Assembly: GCA_946629205.1 (NCBI GenBank)
Contig: CAMOXP010000055.1
Location: 1 to 8,069 of the forward strand
Origin: an uncultured Bacillota bacterium
Lineage (GTDB): Bacteria; Bacillota; Clostridia; Peptostreptococcales; Anaerovoracaceae
Length of the DNA: 8,069 nucleotides
Direction of reading: 5' to 3'
Below, in pieces: positions 5,506 to 8,069 of this stretch. Within the stretch, counting starts at the first letter, position 1. Every line of letters begins with the position of its first letter. The notes below the pieces were generated by a model, which saw only the letters and a list, made by a program, of their open reading frames with translations, had not been told where the DNA came from and ran no database searches. The translations under genes and the position numbers were made by a program.

Positions 5506-6646
5506 AAAATCCAAACTGTTCTTCAGCGTCTGTCATAATGTCCGAAATCGGCAGCCGCTGCGGGCACTTCGCCTCACACGCCTTGCAGTGGACGCAGTCA
5601 GATCCGTGCTTGTCGAGCCACTCCGTATATTCCAGTTTGCTGCTTGGATTCTTGTCAAAAGCGTACCAGTTGTTGAGATGCCGGATCACGATATGGATGC
5701 TCAGCTCCTGCGGACACGGCATACAGTATCTGCAGGCTGTGCACTGGTATTTGATCATGCTGTTGTACTTTTTCGCTGCTTCGGCGCAGACTGTGAGCTC
5801 GGCTTCCGTCATCTGATCGATGTCTGCTTTTGAGAATATCTCTATATTCTCATCCAGCTGGTCGAATGTGCTCATTCCGCTGAGGATCAGTGATACGCCA
5901 GGCTGGCTCGCGACCCATCTGAACGCCCATTCCGCAGGCGATCTGTCAGCAGACGCGACACCTTCAGCCACTGCGCGGTCCCAGATCTCCTGGATATTTG
6001 GCGGCACTTTATCTGACAGCCGTCCGCCCTTCAGCGGCTCCATGATGATCACATCGATACCGCGCTGACGGGCATATTCGAGGCCCTTCAGTCCGGCCTG
6101 TATTTCTGTATCCAGATAATTGAGCTGGATCTGGCAGAATTCCCATGGGTATGCATCGATTGCTTCCGTAAACAAATCGTAATTCCCGTGGAACGAAAAG
6201 CCGATGTGTCCGATACGGCCCTCATCTTTCAGCTTCTGCAGATGGTCGAACATGTGGAATTTCTTGAAATTCTCCCAAACTTCCGGAATGATATTGTGGA
6301 TCAGATACATGTCGATAAAACCTACATCGAGCCGTTTGAACTGTTCTTCGATGATCGGCTGGATATCTTCCTCTTTTTCGATGAGCCATGTAGGCAGTTT
6401 GTCTGCGATCAGCGTCTTTTCCCGGTACCCGTCTTTGAGAGCCTTGCCCAGGATGCGTTCGCTGTCGCCTCCGTGATAGGAATAAGCTGTATCGATGTAG
6501 TTGATTCCTTCATCGATCGCGTGGCGGATCATCTTGACGCTCTCTTCTTCATCCGCCTTGCCGTTCTCCAGTCTCGGCAGACGCATAATACCCATGCCGA
6601 GAAGTGAAATTTTCCTTTCCACAGAATTGAATTTTCTGTACTGCAT
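5504..6646 (-). CDS. Aldo/keto reductase with C-terminal dicluster ferredoxin domain (copy B)
   Basis: A 380-residue Fe-S aldo/keto reductase, aligning end to end without gaps to the copy at 3047-4189 (about 240 identical residues by hand count, 63%). The tetrad is intact: Asp52 and Tyr57 (IDTAYSYHGG), Lys83 (ADKLP), His117 (YLIHN). Eight cysteines sit at the same positions as in copy A: CTACRYCMPCP (302-311) and CVHCKACEAKCP (351-361). Differences cluster at about residues 31-40, 91-105, 121-140, 281-298 and 312-345, which could alter substrate or electron partner. The start follows GAGGAG (6653-6658) by 6 nt, and that site overlaps the TAG stop of the ligase gene, leaving an 11-nt gap, so the two are likely translationally coupled. 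It may reduce the aldehyde that an upstream ligase/acyl-CoA reductase pair would make, but that is inference. Confidence 0.9.
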   Translation of the reverse strand: MQYRKFNSVERKISLLGMGIMRLPRLENGKADEEESVKMIRHAIDEGINYIDTAYSYHGGDSERILGKALKDGYREKTLIADKLPTWLIEKEEDIQPIIEEQFKRLDVGFIDMYLIHNIIPEVWENFKKFHMFDHLQKLKDEGRIGHIGFSFHGNYDLFTEAIDAYPWEFCQIQLNYLDTEIQAGLKGLEYARQRGIDVIIMEPLKGGRLSDKVPPNIQEIWDRAVAEGVASADRSPAEWAFRWVASQPGVSLILSGMSTFDQLDENIEIFSKADIDQMTEAELTVCAEAAKKYNSMIKYQCTACRYCMPCPQELSIHIVIRHLNNWYAFDKNPSSKLEYTEWLDKHGSDCVHCKACEAKCPQRLPISDIMTDAEEQFGF

Positions 6647-6657
6647 TTGTCTCTCCT

Positions 6658-7932
6658 CTACAGTTTTGAATATAGAACCTTACCCGAGGTGTTTCTCGGA
6701 ATCTCATCCAGATAGTGAACTGTAACAAGCCGTGCTCTGACTTGCCATTTATCCATGAACAGCTGCAGTATCTCGTCCTCTCGGTCCGCAACCTGTCTGC
6801 TGCTCGTATGCACCGTGATGCCATCGGTGTCGTTTCCCGTACAAACGATTTCATCACATGCAAAAGCCTCCTGCAAAATCTCCTGCACCTGGTCGAGGCT
6901 GAATCTTCTGCCTTGGATCTTGACGAAGCGCTTCTTTCGTCCTGTGATGTAGAAGTAGCCTTCTTCGTCCATACGAGCCATGTCTCCTGTTTTGAGACAG
7001 CCGCCGTTGACATCGCCGAGCGCAAGGTCTTCCCTGCATCTTGCGTAGCCCATGGATACATTGGCGCCGAAATAGATCAGTTCTCCGTCCTCAGCGATGG
7101 TCATGCTCCCGCCCGGAACCGGGATCCCGATGCTTCCGATCTTCTCTGCGCATTTTTCCGGCGGGATGTAACTCATGCGGGCCGTTGCCTCCGTCTGTCC
7201 GTACATGACAAAGAACCGTCTTCCTGTCTCAGCCGCCCACTGGGCGTACTTCTTCTGCAGTTCCTCGCTGAGATGCCCGCCGGCCTGTGTCAGCGTTTTC
7301 AGATGCGGCAGGTCCTGGCTGCGCAGCCGGAGCCGCTCAAACATTTCATAGGTATAGGGCACGCCTGCCATGGATGTGACGTTGTACCTGCTCACCTTCT
7401 CCCAGAACTCAGTTTGGAACAGGGTCTTGTTCGTCAATATAATTGTTGCGCCCACTTCTAAATGGGAATGGAGCACTGACAGCCCATAGGTGTATTCCAT
7501 GGGCAGGGTCGTGATCGGTCTCTCATCCTGCGTGATGCCAAGATACACCACTATGGAATCACAGTTCGCCTGGATATTGTCGTAGCTTAGCCGGACCAGT
7601 TTCCTGTCCCCGGTGCTCCCGGATGTGGACAGCAGCAGCCCCAGTGAAGGGTCGACCGGATACTCGCCTTCATACGTCTCCCGGAACGCTTTTTTGACAT
7701 CATCCTCCAGGCCTTTCCCGATCAGGATGACCGGACAGCCTTTCCGCAGAAGCGCCAGATACCGTGCGAGACTCTCCGCATCATTGGAGCATTCCAACAC
7801 CACGACACCTTTGCAGTCCGCCGTCAACGCATCACCCAGATCCCAGATCTGTTGATACGTATATTCACGTCCTGTATCGTCGATACAGGCTATTCTGTCT
7901 TTGTAGTCTTCATCTCGTTCAAAAAAGTACAT
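6658..7932 (-). CDS. AMP-forming acid ligase (acyl-CoA synthetase / adenylation enzyme)
   Basis: A compact 424-residue member of the ANL (AMP-binding) superfamily, which activates a carboxylic acid with ATP to an acyl-adenylate and then usually to a thioester. Core motifs are present in order: P-loop STSGSTGDRK (102-111), YGQTEAT (244-250), TGDMA (315-319), hinge region TGRKKRFVKIQGRR (330-343) and the C-terminal NTSGK with catalytic Lys418. It is shorter than typical acyl-CoA synthetases (about 500 or more), mainly in the N-terminal part, but both domains are complete. The start at 7932 is preferred because GGTGGAG (7941-7947) lies 8 nt upstream; an in-frame ATG at 7965 has no ribosome binding site. 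The reading frame overlaps the end of the upstream gene by 43 nt. The acid substrate and whether the acceptor is CoA or a carrier protein cannot be told from sequence. Beside a LuxC-like reductase it could play a LuxE/LuxD-like acid-activating role. Confidence 0.88.
   Translation of the reverse strand: MYFFERDEDYKDRIACIDDTGREYTYQQIWDLGDALTADCKGVVVLECSNDAESLARYLALLRKGCPVILIGKGLEDDVKKAFRETYEGEYPVDPSLGLLLSTSGSTGDRKLVRLSYDNIQANCDSIVVYLGITQDERPITTLPMEYTYGLSVLHSHLEVGATIILTNKTLFQTEFWEKVSRYNVTSMAGVPYTYEMFERLRLRSQDLPHLKTLTQAGGHLSEELQKKYAQWAAETGRRFFVMYGQTEATARMSYIPPEKCAEKIGSIGIPVPGGSMTIAEDGELIYFGANVSMGYARCREDLALGDVNGGCLKTGDMARMDEEGYFYITGRKKRFVKIQGRRFSLDQVQEILQEAFACDEIVCTGNDTDGITVHTSSRQVADREDEILQLFMDKWQVRARLVTVHYLDEIPRNTSGKVLYSKL
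7871..7889. other. Perfect hairpin directly after the upstream stop codon
   Basis: CCTGTATCG and CGATACAGG form 9-bp perfect arms around a single base. On the mRNA (minus strand) it starts at the first base after the TAG stop (7890-7892) of the upstream gene and lies inside the ligase coding sequence, at codons 15-21. No T-run follows, so it is not an intrinsic terminator. It could affect mRNA stability or ribosome flow between the overlapping genes, or be chance. Confidence 0.35.
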
Positions 7933-8069
7933 GATAATAACTCCACCAAATCCTTGCGATCCCATACGGTGCTGAAATCCAGCGCCTCTCCGATTGCGAC
8001 GACTCTGTCGACGCCCGTGCAGTCCGCGCTGCGTATTTCTTCATATATCTCTTCCTGATCATCGCCGCT
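7890..8069 (-). CDS. C-terminal fragment, probable LuxC-like acyl-CoA reductase
   Basis: The last 59 codons of a gene entering from the right edge, read in the frame that ends at TAG 7890-7892. The peptide contains TGVDRVVAIGEALDFSTVWD followed by DLVELLS. This resembles, from memory, the C-terminal signature of LuxC/acyl-CoA reductase proteins (V-D-R-I-V-P-x-G-x-A-L-D-x-x-x-x-W-D-G-Y-D-L-I-x-x-L-S-R). Such enzymes reduce acyl-CoA or acyl-enzyme thioester to aldehyde with NADPH. The catalytic cysteine and cofactor site lie outside the window. The tail after LLS (CTFLNEMKTTKTE) is longer than I expect for the family. It seems to arise from reading into the start of the ligase gene, which overlaps by 43 nt. 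The identification rests on a short segment, so it is moderate only. The neighbouring AMP ligase supports it. Confidence 0.6.
   Translation of the reverse strand, partial: SGDDQEEIYEEIRSADCTGVDRVVAIGEALDFSTVWDRKDLVELLSCTFLNEMKTTKTE

Noticed and set aside
7933..7965. An upstream in-frame ATG for the AMP ligase adding 11 residues.
   Set aside because: No ribosome binding site precedes 7965, while GGTGGAG is placed 8 nt before 7932 and the family N-terminus fits the later start.

Overview
The window looks like chromosome from an anaerobic, low-to-mid GC Gram-positive bacterium of the class Clostridia (Bacillota). Reasons: a clostridial-type glutamate dehydrogenase start, strong AAGGAGG-type ribosome binding sites throughout, Fe-S aldo/keto reductases, a crotonase of the butyrate type, and a palindromic intergenic repeat I recall from anaerobic Firmicutes. 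The species cannot be resolved from the sequence alone.

Layout. 1-115 (minus) is the start of an NAD(P)-dependent glutamate dehydrogenase that leaves the window. 116-388 is an AT-rich divergent promoter region. 389-1900 (plus) is the magnesium channel/transporter MgtE. 1901-2208 is a gene-free stretch between two convergent genes. It is bounded by two exact 33-bp palindromic repeats in opposite orientation and has a bidirectional hairpin terminator in the middle. From 8069 down to 2209 everything is on the minus strand and reads as one gene cluster. In transcription order it holds: the C-terminal end of a probable LuxC-like acyl-CoA reductase, an AMP-forming acid ligase, an Fe-S aldo/keto reductase, a LarA-like (DUF2088) protein, a second Fe-S aldo/keto reductase, and an enoyl-CoA hydratase.

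How the genes may work together (inference). The ligase would activate a carboxylic acid as acyl-AMP or acyl-thioester, the LuxC-like enzyme would reduce it to an aldehyde, and an aldo/keto reductase would take the aldehyde to an alcohol or work in reverse. The LarA-like enzyme suggests a 2-hydroxy acid with a stereocentre is a substrate or product. The crotonase could dehydrate or hydrate a 3-hydroxyacyl-CoA, or it may be a separate butyrate-type gene, since it has a candidate promoter of its own. I know of no named pathway with this exact gene set, so it is the best candidate here for an undescribed system.

The most unusual DNA-level features are a four-copy, 14-bp tandem array of Shine-Dalgarno sequences before the LarA-like gene, and the inverted repeat structure between mgtE and the crotonase gene.
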